In this document: piece by piece, positions 25,057 through 32,021 of the stretch | Layout of the letters: each line of letters starts with the position of its first letter | How positions within the stretch are numbered: position 1 is the first letter of the stretch | NCBI GenBank assembly: GCA_964583615.1 | Contig: CAZOWM010000033.1 | Span: forward strand, 1-38,756 | Reading direction: 5' to 3' | Length of the DNA stretch: 38,756 nucleotides | DNA from: CAZOWM01 sp964583615 | GTDB taxonomy: Bacteria; Spirochaetota; B62-G9; DRHN01 | The notes under the pieces: generated by a model | What the model was told of the DNA's origin: nothing | What the model saw: the letters and a program-made list of their open reading frames with translations, nothing else | The model's database searches: none | Position numbers and translations under genes: made by a program

Positions 25057-25821
25057 GTGAGGAAGATGCTCATTGCCGGTAACTGGAAGATGAACAAGCT
25101 GCGGGACGAAGCCTCAGTCCTCGTCGGCGAGATTGTAGGCGGAGTACGCCGTCATGATGAAGTGGATGTTGCAGTCTGTCCGCCTTTCGTGTATCTGGAT
25201 ATGGTTGTTTCAGCGTGCAGGGAGTCTGGCGTGGATGTCGGTGCCCAGGATCTGTATTATGAAACCGAAGGTGCATACACAGGCGAGATATCCCCGCCCA
25301 TGCTCAAAAGCCTCGGCTGCAGGTACGTCATTGTGGGGCATTCCGAGCGGAGGAACCTTTTCGGCGAGACGGACAGAATAGTTAATAAGAAACTGAGGGC
25401 CGCATACAGTGCAGGGCTTATTCCGATCCTGTGTGTGGGTGAAACGCTCGAACAAAGAGACAGCAGCAGAGCATTTGAGGTGCTGAACGGTCAGATCACC
25501 TATGGGTTCGAAGGAATAGACGATGAGTGTATCGCCAATACTGTGATTGCATATGAGCCTGTCTGGGCGATCGGAACGGGGCAGAGCGCGAGCGCGGCTC
25601 AGGCAGAGGAGGCGCACGCGTACATACGGGAGAGGGTAAAAGATTTTACCCGCGGTGCGATTGCCGACAGTACAAGGATCCTGTACGGAGGAAGTGTAAA
25701 ACCGGAAAATGCCCTCGATCTGCTGAAGCAGCAAAATATCGACGGTGCGCTTATCGGCGGTGCAAGTTTATCGGCGAAATCATTCTGCGAGATTGTGAGG
25801 ATCGCCAAGGCTTTAAAGTAA
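25057..25821 (+). CDS. tpiA: Triosephosphate isomerase
   Basis: 254 residues from GTG 25057 with GGGGAG eight bases upstream; the frame also opens at 25042 but that GTG has no ribosome-binding site. All canonical motifs are intact: GNWKMNK, GAQ, GEISPPML, VGHSERR, YEPVWAIGTG, YGGSVKPEN and GALIGGASL. It interconverts glyceraldehyde-3-phosphate and dihydroxyacetone phosphate. Placed between a shell gene and the aldehyde dehydrogenase, it would drain the triose phosphate made by the DeoC aldolase. It has no N-terminal extension, so nothing in it shows that it is packaged in the shell. Confidence 0.95.
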   Translation: MRKMLIAGNWKMNKLRDEASVLVGEIVGGVRRHDEVDVAVCPPFVYLDMVVSACRESGVDVGAQDLYYETEGAYTGEISPPMLKSLGCRYVIVGHSERRNLFGETDRIVNKKLRAAYSAGLIPILCVGETLEQRDSSRAFEVLNGQITYGFEGIDDECIANTVIAYEPVWAIGTGQSASAAQAEEAHAYIRERVKDFTRGAIADSTRILYGGSVKPENALDLLKQQNIDGALIGGASLSAKSFCEIVRIAKALK

Positions 25822-25842
25822 ATGATCAAGAAGGAATGGTCT

Positions 25843-27285
25843 ATGGAAATATCCGAACAAGATATACGCACGATCGTGGAGAAGATCGTGGGCACAATGG
25901 CTGCTGACGAAGTAAAAGAGCTTTCTTCCCTCGATGTACAGGAAAAAATTGTTGAAAATCGGGACGGCGTTTTTTCCGATATGGAACAGGCTGTAGATGC
26001 GGCGGAAAAGGCACAGAAAGAGCTCATCGCAATGACGCTGGAAAAAAGGCGGCAAATTATACACAGCATCCGCACCGTCCTGACTGAGCATCTCGAAACA
26101 ATATCCAAACTGGCTTTGGAGGAAACATCCTTCGGTCGCTGGGAAGACAAGGTCTTGAAGAACAAGCTGGCAGTCGAGAAAACACCGGGCGTGGAGGACC
26201 TCGAACCTTTCTCCTACACCGATGACCACGGCCTGACCCTCGTTGAGAGAGCCCCGTACGGTCTCATCGGCTCCATAGTTCCCTGCACGAACCCGACTGA
26301 GTCCATAATTCACAACGGCATCAGTATGATCGCGGGCGGGAACTCCGTGGTATTCAACCCGCACCCTGTTGCGAGGAAAACGTCGAATTACGTGATCTCA
26401 TTGATAAATACGGCGATAACCGGAGCAGGCGGCCCGCCGAATCTCATATGCACAATTGCAGATCCAACTGTGGAGACTGCACAGGCGATGATGAAGCACC
26501 CGAGGATCAAACTGCTTGTGGTAACAGGGGGGCCGAACGTTGTGAAAATTGCCATGAACAGCGGAAAGAAGGTCATTGCCGCAGGCCCGGGAAACCCTCC
26601 TTGTGTGGTTGATGAAACCGCAGACATTGCCAAGGCAGGAAAGGACATTGTGAGCGGAGCCGGAATCGACAACAACATCATCTGCATATGCGAGAAGGAA
26701 ATTCTCGCCGTACACAGTATAGTCGACGCATTGAAAGAAGCAATGAAAAACAACGATGCCTATGAGCTAAATAAAAATCAGATCGAAGAGGTCACGAAAC
26801 TGGTTATTGCGGATCCCGGGAGACCCGGTCATGAAGGCGCACCAAACAAGAAGTACGTCGGGAAAAACGCATCCGTCATCGCAAAGGAAATTGGTTTGAA
26901 CATATCCGATGAGACGAGAATCCTGCTCTGTGAGGTAGAGGGTGATCATCCGCTTGTGTGGACAGAGCAGCTCATGCCTGTTATCCCGATCGTGCGCATG
27001 GAAAACGCAGACAAGGCCATCAATTTTGCGGTCATGTGTGAGCATGGGTTCCGGCACACGGCAAGTATTCACTCGCGAAACATCGATAAGCTGAGCCAAA
27101 TGGCAAAGGTGATGGACTGCTCTCTTTTTGTGAAAAACGGGCCCAACTATGCAGGGATGGGGCTGGGCGGTGCCGGGTTTACATCCTACACGATTGCAAG
27201 CCCGACGGGAGAAGGCCTGACGCGTGCCAGGACATTCACGAGGGAAAGGCGCTGCTCATTGATCGATTATTTCAGAATTGTGTAA
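25843..27285 (+). CDS. CoA-acylating aldehyde dehydrogenase (PduP/EutE-like) with encapsulation peptide
   Basis: 480 residues from ATG 25843 (AAGGA six bases upstream); an in-frame ATG seven codons earlier is less likely. It starts with an amphipathic helix, EQDIRTIVEKIVGTM, then a linker, as in PduP and other BMC cargo. The catalytic domain has VPCTNPTESIIHNG, VTGGPNVVK, AAGPGNPPCVVDETADI and DNNIICICEKE, where Cys281 is the likely nucleophile. The enzyme converts an aldehyde, CoA and NAD to acyl-CoA and NADH. It is the signature core enzyme of metabolosomes. In this operon the aldehyde would come from DeoC: acetaldehyde, or another short aldehyde if the aldolase has changed specificity. Confidence 0.94.
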   Translation: MEISEQDIRTIVEKIVGTMAADEVKELSSLDVQEKIVENRDGVFSDMEQAVDAAEKAQKELIAMTLEKRRQIIHSIRTVLTEHLETISKLALEETSFGRWEDKVLKNKLAVEKTPGVEDLEPFSYTDDHGLTLVERAPYGLIGSIVPCTNPTESIIHNGISMIAGGNSVVFNPHPVARKTSNYVISLINTAITGAGGPPNLICTIADPTVETAQAMMKHPRIKLLVVTGGPNVVKIAMNSGKKVIAAGPGNPPCVVDETADIAKAGKDIVSGAGIDNNIICICEKEILAVHSIVDALKEAMKNNDAYELNKNQIEEVTKLVIADPGRPGHEGAPNKKYVGKNASVIAKEIGLNISDETRILLCEVEGDHPLVWTEQLMPVIPIVRMENADKAINFAVMCEHGFRHTASIHSRNIDKLSQMAKVMDCSLFVKNGPNYAGMGLGGAGFTSYTIASPTGEGLTRARTFTRERRCSLIDYFRIV

Positions 27286-27297
27286 ACTGGAGCCAAT

Positions 27298-27567
27298 ATG
27301 AAGCTCGGGAAAGTAATAGGGAATGTCGTGTGCACCCAGAAGGATGAATCCTTTGAAGGGGTAAAACTTCTCCTGGTTCGGCCGCTGAATGAAAAGCTTG
27401 AAGAGATAGGGGAGCCGCTTGTCGCATGCGATACTGTGCAGGCCGGAATGAATGATATCGTCTTTTATGAAGGCGGAAGAGAAGCAGCCCTTGGTCTGGA
27501 GAACTGGTTTAATCCATCCGATGCAACGATCATGGGAATTGTAGACAGCATCAATATAGAGGAGTGA
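27298..27567 (+). CDS. BMC-P pentameric vertex protein, 3
   Basis: 89 residues: KLGKVIGNVVCTQKDESFEGVKLLLVRPLN, PLVACDTVQAGMNDIVFYEGGREA and DATIMGIVDSINIEE, a standard EutN/CcmL fold. TGGAG precedes the ATG. It is closest to the next gene (shared LGKVIGNVV and DTVQAG), separate from the upstream pair. Confidence 0.95.
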   Translation: MKLGKVIGNVVCTQKDESFEGVKLLLVRPLNEKLEEIGEPLVACDTVQAGMNDIVFYEGGREAALGLENWFNPSDATIMGIVDSINIEE

Positions 27568-27568
27568 C

Positions 27569-27847
27569 ATGACTCTCGGGAAAGTAATCGGAAATGTTGT
27601 ATCCACAATAAAATTGAAGATCTATGAGGGGTATAAGCTCGTTCTTGTGCAGCCTGTTTTGCCGGACGGGAAACCAGTCGGAAAAACGATGCTTGCGATA
27701 GACACCGTGCAGGCAGGAACAGGCGATGTCGTGCTTGTGATCGATGAGGGCAATTCAGCCCGGGTGATCATAAATGACGCTATGGCTCCGGTACGATGTG
27801 TAGTTGCCGCAATCGTTGATGAGGTCCACATGCCGGAATTTGACTAA
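27569..27847 (+). CDS. BMC-P pentameric vertex protein, 4
   Basis: 92 residues: TLGKVIGNVVSTIKLKIYEGYKLVLVQPV, TMLAIDTVQAGTGDVVLVIDEGNSARVI and APVRCVVAAIVDEVHMPEFD. The GNSAR loop and the VAAIVD end are EutN/CcmL hallmarks. It begins one base after the previous stop, with GAGGAG inside the preceding gene. The operon thus has four vertex proteins in two paralogous pairs. Confidence 0.95.
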   Translation: MTLGKVIGNVVSTIKLKIYEGYKLVLVQPVLPDGKPVGKTMLAIDTVQAGTGDVVLVIDEGNSARVIINDAMAPVRCVVAAIVDEVHMPEFD

Positions 27848-27858
27848 GGGGGGTCCTT

Positions 27859-28410
27859 TTGGAAGAAAGAGAAGTGACGAAAATCATTGAAAACGTCATC
27901 AGCGGCCTTCATCAGGGAACCGCGCCTTCTGTTCAGCCCGATTCACCGACGAATCAGAAAGACAATGTCAGAAGGGTGGCAATCGGCGCAGATCATGGGG
28001 GTTTCAAGGCAAAGGAAGCACTGAAAACCTATCTCAGAACCCTGGGATATCGAATTACGGATGTTGGCACGGAAAGCACCGAGAGCGTTGATTACCCTGA
28101 CTTCGCCGTCAAGGTTGCCCGCAAAGTGGCAAGCGGTGAGTGCGACCGTGGAATCATGATCGATGGGGCAGGCATCGGCTCCTCTATGGCCTGCAACAAA
28201 GTAAAGGGCATCAGGGCTGCACTGTGTTATAACGTAAAGACCGTTGTAAACAGCCGCGAGCATAACAACGCGAATGTGCTCACGCTCGGAGGGCCGCTTC
28301 ACAGCACTGATGAATTGTGTGAAATGGTCAAGGTGTGGCTGGAAACACGGTTCGCAGGGGGAAGGCACTGGGGGCGCGTGAACAAGATCATGGAAATAGA
28401 ACGAACGTGA
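27859..28410 (+). CDS. RpiB/LacAB-family sugar-phosphate isomerase with encapsulation peptide
   Basis: 183 residues from TTG 27859 with AGGGGGG upstream. About 37 extra residues precede the normal RpiB start and contain an amphipathic helix (REVTKIIENVISGL) and a Pro/Ser/Gln linker, the design of a BMC targeting peptide. The catalytic domain follows with GADHGGF, SVDYPDFA, REHNNANVLTLGG and GGRHWGRVNKI. The residue that is Cys in the usual ICGTGIG motif is Asp102 here (IDGAGIG), and ALCHD reads ALCYN. The family interconverts aldose and ketose phosphates (ribose/ribulose 5-phosphate, tetrulose, allose or galactose phosphates). The substitutions suggest another base or another substrate. Confidence 0.9.
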   Translation: MEEREVTKIIENVISGLHQGTAPSVQPDSPTNQKDNVRRVAIGADHGGFKAKEALKTYLRTLGYRITDVGTESTESVDYPDFAVKVARKVASGECDRGIMIDGAGIGSSMACNKVKGIRAALCYNVKTVVNSREHNNANVLTLGGPLHSTDELCEMVKVWLETRFAGGRHWGRVNKIMEIERT

Positions 28411-28465
28411 TAATTTGTGGGAAACATGAAGTGCGTGCATATAATCAACAGTGAAGGATTGTCTT

Positions 28466-29260
28466 ATGGACCAGAAAGAACTGGTAGATAAAATCGTGGA
28501 AGAGGTCATGAACAGGATAAGCCAGACTGCGGCCGGCAGTCCCTCGACTGATTTTCCTCCAGTCGGGGTGAAGAGCGCGACAGGCGTCACCGTGAACGTT
28601 CCGGCGGATCTTGCACAGTTTATTGATCACACATTGCTGAAACAGGACGCGACCAGGGAGGAGATCGAGCAGCTCTGCAAGGAGGCGATTGAGTACAAGT
28701 TTTACTCCGTTTGTGTGAACTCTTCATGGGTTCCATTCTGCGCAAGACTATTACGAGGGTCGAGTGTCAAGATAAGCAGCGTGGTCGGCTTTCCGCTGGG
28801 TGCTATGGACTCGAGGACGAAGGCATTTGAAACAAGGTACGCGATCGAGAACGGGGCGCACGAGATCGATATGGTGATCAATGTCGGGGCCTTGAAGGCC
28901 GGAGATGTAAAAACAGTCGAAGAGGATATCAGGGCTGTTCTGAGGGCATGCAGGGGAACTACAATTCTCAAGGTTATAATCGAGACGTGCCTTCTTACAG
29001 ATGAAGAAAAAGTGCTCGCCTGCCAGATAGCTAAAAAGGCGGGAGCGCACTTCGTCAAGACATCCACGGGGTTTTCCAAAGCAGGTGCGACTGCACAGGA
29101 TGTCGCGTTGATGCGGCGTACTATTGGGCCTGGAATGGGCATAAAGGCCGCCGGCGGAGTGAGGAGCTTTAAAGACGCCGTGCTGATGATCCAGTCCGGC
29201 GCAACGAGGCTCGGAACGAGCTCGGGGGTGAAAATCGTGACCGGGAAGGAAAGCGGGTAG
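28466..29260 (+). CDS. deoC: Deoxyribose-phosphate aldolase (DeoC) with encapsulation peptide
   Basis: 264 residues from ATG 28466 (GAAGGA eight bases upstream). The first about 47 residues are an addition to normal DeoC: an amphipathic helix KELVDKIVEEVMNRI followed by a Ser/Pro/Gly linker, as in BMC cargo proteins. The barrel then carries FIDHTLLKQDATREEI, VGFPLGA, EIDMVINVGALKAGD (Asp135), FVKTSTGF (Schiff-base Lys198) and GIKAAGGVR (Lys227). The reaction is cleavage of 2-deoxyribose 5-phosphate to acetaldehyde and glyceraldehyde 3-phosphate; the aldehyde would be passed to the CoA-acylating dehydrogenase. It is the last gene of the BMC operon. Confidence 0.94.
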   Translation: MDQKELVDKIVEEVMNRISQTAAGSPSTDFPPVGVKSATGVTVNVPADLAQFIDHTLLKQDATREEIEQLCKEAIEYKFYSVCVNSSWVPFCARLLRGSSVKISSVVGFPLGAMDSRTKAFETRYAIENGAHEIDMVINVGALKAGDVKTVEEDIRAVLRACRGTTILKVIIETCLLTDEEKVLACQIAKKAGAHFVKTSTGFSKAGATAQDVALMRRTIGPGMGIKAAGGVRSFKDAVLMIQSGATRLGTSSGVKIVTGKESG

Positions 29261-29265
29261 AAATA

Positions 29266-29760
29266 TTAGGATAACGAAAACCGCCGTGCGATCGTCTTCA
29301 GGCTCGCATGGAGGGCTTTTCTGTACCTTCGGTACAGGATGTGCTCGCCCGCTGCCTCGGCGATGATGATTCTTCTGCCCGCGGGAATGACCGCCGTGAG
29401 ATAGATGTAATCTTTCTGTCCATACGGGAGTCCCCACTCGTAGAGCACGCCCGCATTCGTGCCTGCTGAAAAAGCCTCTCCGTCATTGAGGAGGTGGTAC
29501 CCCTCATCCAGGAGATGGGCGCGCAACGCCTCTTTCCAGAAGGAGAGCTCCTGTTTTGGATAATTGCGGGCGGTCCTCACCCGTATTAAAACCCCCTCCG
29601 GGCTTACAGCTTTGTACTCGTCTTTCGCTTTCTGCTCCGCAAATCCTTCAGGCGCCTGCATAATTACCTGTGCGCTCATGCGCGGCAGGGTGAAAACTGC
29701 GGCAAGGAGAATCAGCGCGACTGCAACTGCCAGAGGGATGAGAGTGCGGGGTTTCATCAT
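29266..29760 (-). CDS. Envelope protein sharing a domain with the neighbouring DUF4349 protein
   Basis: 164 residues: an N-terminal membrane anchor or signal (LIPLAVAVALILLAAVF) and one domain with IRVRTARNYPKQELSFWKEALRAHLLDEGY, ending in a helix of Arg/Tyr/Lys. The same order of motifs (VRVGTTQNSPGGNNEFWQTALLYHLAPYY) is in the C-terminal part of the 385-residue protein two genes upstream, so the domain is duplicated. It overlaps the upstream gene by ATGA, indicating coupled translation. I do not recognise a named family or function. Confidence 0.75.
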   Translation of the reverse strand: MMKPRTLIPLAVAVALILLAAVFTLPRMSAQVIMQAPEGFAEQKAKDEYKAVSPEGVLIRVRTARNYPKQELSFWKEALRAHLLDEGYHLLNDGEAFSAGTNAGVLYEWGLPYGQKDYIYLTAVIPAGRRIIIAEAAGEHILYRRYRKALHASLKTIARRFSLS

Positions 29761-30407
29761 GGTTCATACCCTCCCTGCACGAATCCGTAGAAATCAATGG
29801 TATTGATCCATTGAAAGGATGAGGGAACGTCCTGCGGAAGGGTCTGCTCGATGAAGCTGAGATGAATCTCCGCATGGGCGAATCGGATATCTGTGGAGAG
29901 TTTTCGCAGACGTCCCTTGAGGTTTTCTATCTCCTGAAGCAGCCGAAAGATCTCCCGCTCAATGGCCAGGGTGCCTTCGACATCTGCCCTGTCCAGATAA
30001 AGAAGGTTTTTCTGCAGGATCTCTTCTCTGCTCTGTATGCCCGATTGAGCGCGTAGGATGGATTCACGCAGGTCCAGTGCCTCGAAGTTCACTGAAACAA
30101 CCTGCTCCGCCTCTTTTTCCGTGAGAGCCCGAAGCTTTTCAAGCTCCTCCATGGGGACCCTGACAACAACGAGGTCCATCGACTTGAAAATGTAGTACCC
30201 CCCACGGCGCTCCGTCCACGCTGCGATTCGATGCACAGTGTGTTCTGGATTTGCGACCATGATCTGAGCCCGCATGCTCCGCGAGAGGTACTGCTCGCCG
30301 TGGAGTTGGGTGGGCACCGTCAGAGAAAACAGAAAAACCAGCACCGTCATAAACGGAGGAAACATCAGGGGCACGGATGTGAAAAGTTTCCAAATCGTCT
30401 TCATCAT
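29757..30407 (-). CDS. DUF4349-like exported protein
   Basis: 216 residues. A signal peptide (about residues 1-37, ending LHGEQY) is followed by a strand-rich part that ends in VVVRVPMEELEKL. A long coiled-coil helix pair follows (LRESILRAQSGI through EIFRLLQEIENLKGRLRKL) and then a strand, IHLSFIEQ. This is the DUF4349 pattern also seen in the preceding gene, but without its transmembrane/C-terminal domain. Start and stop both overlap neighbours by ATGA. The function is unknown; the coiled coil suggests assembly in the envelope. Confidence 0.8.
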   Translation of the reverse strand: MMKTIWKLFTSVPLMFPPFMTVLVFLFSLTVPTQLHGEQYLSRSMRAQIMVANPEHTVHRIAAWTERRGGYYIFKSMDLVVVRVPMEELEKLRALTEKEAEQVVSVNFEALDLRESILRAQSGIQSREEILQKNLLYLDRADVEGTLAIEREIFRLLQEIENLKGRLRKLSTDIRFAHAEIHLSFIEQTLPQDVPSSFQWINTIDFYGFVQGGYEP

Positions 30408-31561
30408 TTTATTTTCATTCCCTTGAGCGCATCGAGAACCATTTCACGATTTTCTTTCATTGCCTCTTCGTGGGGGAAAAATACTTCAACAACATAGATT
30501 TTCTTTTTTTCCACGTATACCCCGAGGAGATAAAAAAACGATTCAGCGTCCTTTGAGGTGAAAACAACCGCGCTGATCGGCCCCGCTTCGAGCTTCTCTG
30601 CGCTTCGGTAATAGGGTGCCAAGTGGTACAAGAGTGCGGTCTGCCAGAATTCGTTGTTCCCACCCGGGCTGTTCTGGGTTGTTCCCACTCTGACCCTGAT
30701 TCCACCTGCGCTTTCGGCCCGGAACGCATCCTCCTTCGTGAATACAGCAAAGTTGTCGCCAAGGTTGAGTTCTATGCTCCCTTTCAGATCGGGCAGGCTT
30801 ACGTAGAGCGGGTCAAGCTCGGAAATCCATGAAAAGGGGATACGGTCCCGGGGTTGTTCCTCCTGAGGCAGGCGGGATACGAGCTCCAGCGTAATTCGCG
30901 AAAATGCTATTTGTTCCTCAATCAGCCTGAGATTTCCCTGAATGATCTCGATCTCCTCGGTGAGGCGGCGGATCTCACGCAGTATCTTCACGCGTTCCTT
31001 AACATCGCTCGTCTTCTCGAGCAGGGCGTAGAGGCGCGTGCGGGTCTGCTTGAGAATACTGATCCTGGTCTCCAGGTCGCGAAAGTATTCGGTAACGTCA
31101 AAAGTTTCCTCTCTCTTATCGAGCACTTCACCGAAATTGAGGATCCTTTGAAAAATTTCTTCGAACTGCTGGGCCGGCACGCGGATAACAATGGTGTTCT
31201 CGTGTACTGACTCTACATACCCGCCGCTCGTTTCGGTGATGTTAAACAGCTCATTTTTTCGCTTTTCCACACTGTCGACGCGGATCTTCGCATATCCGGA
31301 ATACACTCGTTTTCGTTCTTCAGCCACCGGAGCAGGCGGCTTTTCTTCGGCCTTCGTGTCTGAAGCAACCAGGGCCTTTTTTAATTCCGAAGGAGCGGCG
31401 CGCTCCTCACTTTCGGGTGCTTCTACTGCGAGCTTCATCTCTTCCGGGGAAAAGGCCTCCTTCGCTTCCTGTTTTTTACCCACGAAGCGGTCACAGGATA
31501 TGAGGGTAAAAACGACGACGAACAGGAAGGCGCAGAATACAAAAATGAATCTCTTCAGCAC
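30404..31561 (-). CDS. DUF4349-domain lipoprotein
   Basis: 385 residues from GTG 31561 (AAGGGGA just upstream). The leader ends in FTLISC, a lipobox. After a low-complexity Glu/Ala/Lys stretch, the DUF4349 domain begins at about RKRVYSGYAKIRVDSVEKRKNELFNITETSGGYVES, continues with TIVIRVPAQQFEEIF and a coiled coil (FRDLETRISILKQTRTRLYALLEKT to IEIIQGNLRLIEEQI). The C-terminal 110 residues form a second domain, which is also encoded separately at the end of this operon. It is the first of three genes read leftward. The function of the family is not established. Confidence 0.85.
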   Translation of the reverse strand: MLKRFIFVFCAFLFVVVFTLISCDRFVGKKQEAKEAFSPEEMKLAVEAPESEERAAPSELKKALVASDTKAEEKPPAPVAEERKRVYSGYAKIRVDSVEKRKNELFNITETSGGYVESVHENTIVIRVPAQQFEEIFQRILNFGEVLDKREETFDVTEYFRDLETRISILKQTRTRLYALLEKTSDVKERVKILREIRRLTEEIEIIQGNLRLIEEQIAFSRITLELVSRLPQEEQPRDRIPFSWISELDPLYVSLPDLKGSIELNLGDNFAVFTKEDAFRAESAGGIRVRVGTTQNSPGGNNEFWQTALLYHLAPYYRSAEKLEAGPISAVVFTSKDAESFFYLLGVYVEKKKIYVVEVFFPHEEAMKENREMVLDALKGMKIK

Positions 31562-31604
31562 ATGATTCCCCTTTTCCTCAGCCATTCTATCCGGAAACGG
31601 AAAT

Positions 31605-31650
31605 ACTGTCAAGAGCGGAAAGTCGACAAAAGATAGACTGTCAAGAGCGG
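31605..31650. repeat. Tandem 14-bp direct repeat
   Basis: ACTGTCAAGAGCGG occurs at 31605-31618 and again at 31637-31650, exactly 32 bases apart (about three helical turns). It lies just upstream of the DUF4349 operon start, so it could bind a regulator on one face of the DNA; this is inference. Confidence 0.6.
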
Positions 31651-31742
31651 GTAAACAACACGGGATAGATGGTACAGAGACAGGTGCCGGTACAGTTTAT
31701 AAGTGTTGATTCTTCCCGCCTGGCACCCCAAATTTTTATTAG

Positions 31743-31949
31743 TTGAAGGAATTTATCGATGTGTGCCATTCCCATGATGTGCTTGTGTCGACCGGCGGTT
31801 TCATTGAATACGCACTCCTGCAGGGCGCAGAAATCGTGGATCGCTACATAAGGGAGTGCAGGAATTTCGGGTTCGACATACTGGAGATTTCATCCGGATT
31901 CATTACCATACCCCGGGAGGATGTGCTTCGTCTCATCGAGAGGGTTTGA
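31743..31949 (+). pseudogene. comA: Fragment of phosphosulfolactate synthase (ComA family)
   Basis: 68 codons that match the central to C-terminal part of phosphosulfolactate synthase: KEFIDVCHSHDVLVSTGGFIEYALLQG, VDRYIRECRNFGFDILEISSGFITIP and EDVLRLIERV. The family is about 250 residues, so both ends are missing. The enzyme makes phosphosulfolactate from phosphoenolpyruvate and sulfite for coenzyme M or related sulfonates. A stop follows ERV; a short out-of-frame piece (VQAGWK, about 31971) may be the decayed continuation. TAG lies just before the fragment. It sits alone between two leftward operons. Confidence 0.8.
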
Positions 31950-32021
31950 GAGGATGATAATGAGCATGGTACAGGCCGGCTGGAAGTACTTTTTACTTAT
32001 CAGGGATAAGACGCAAGCCTT

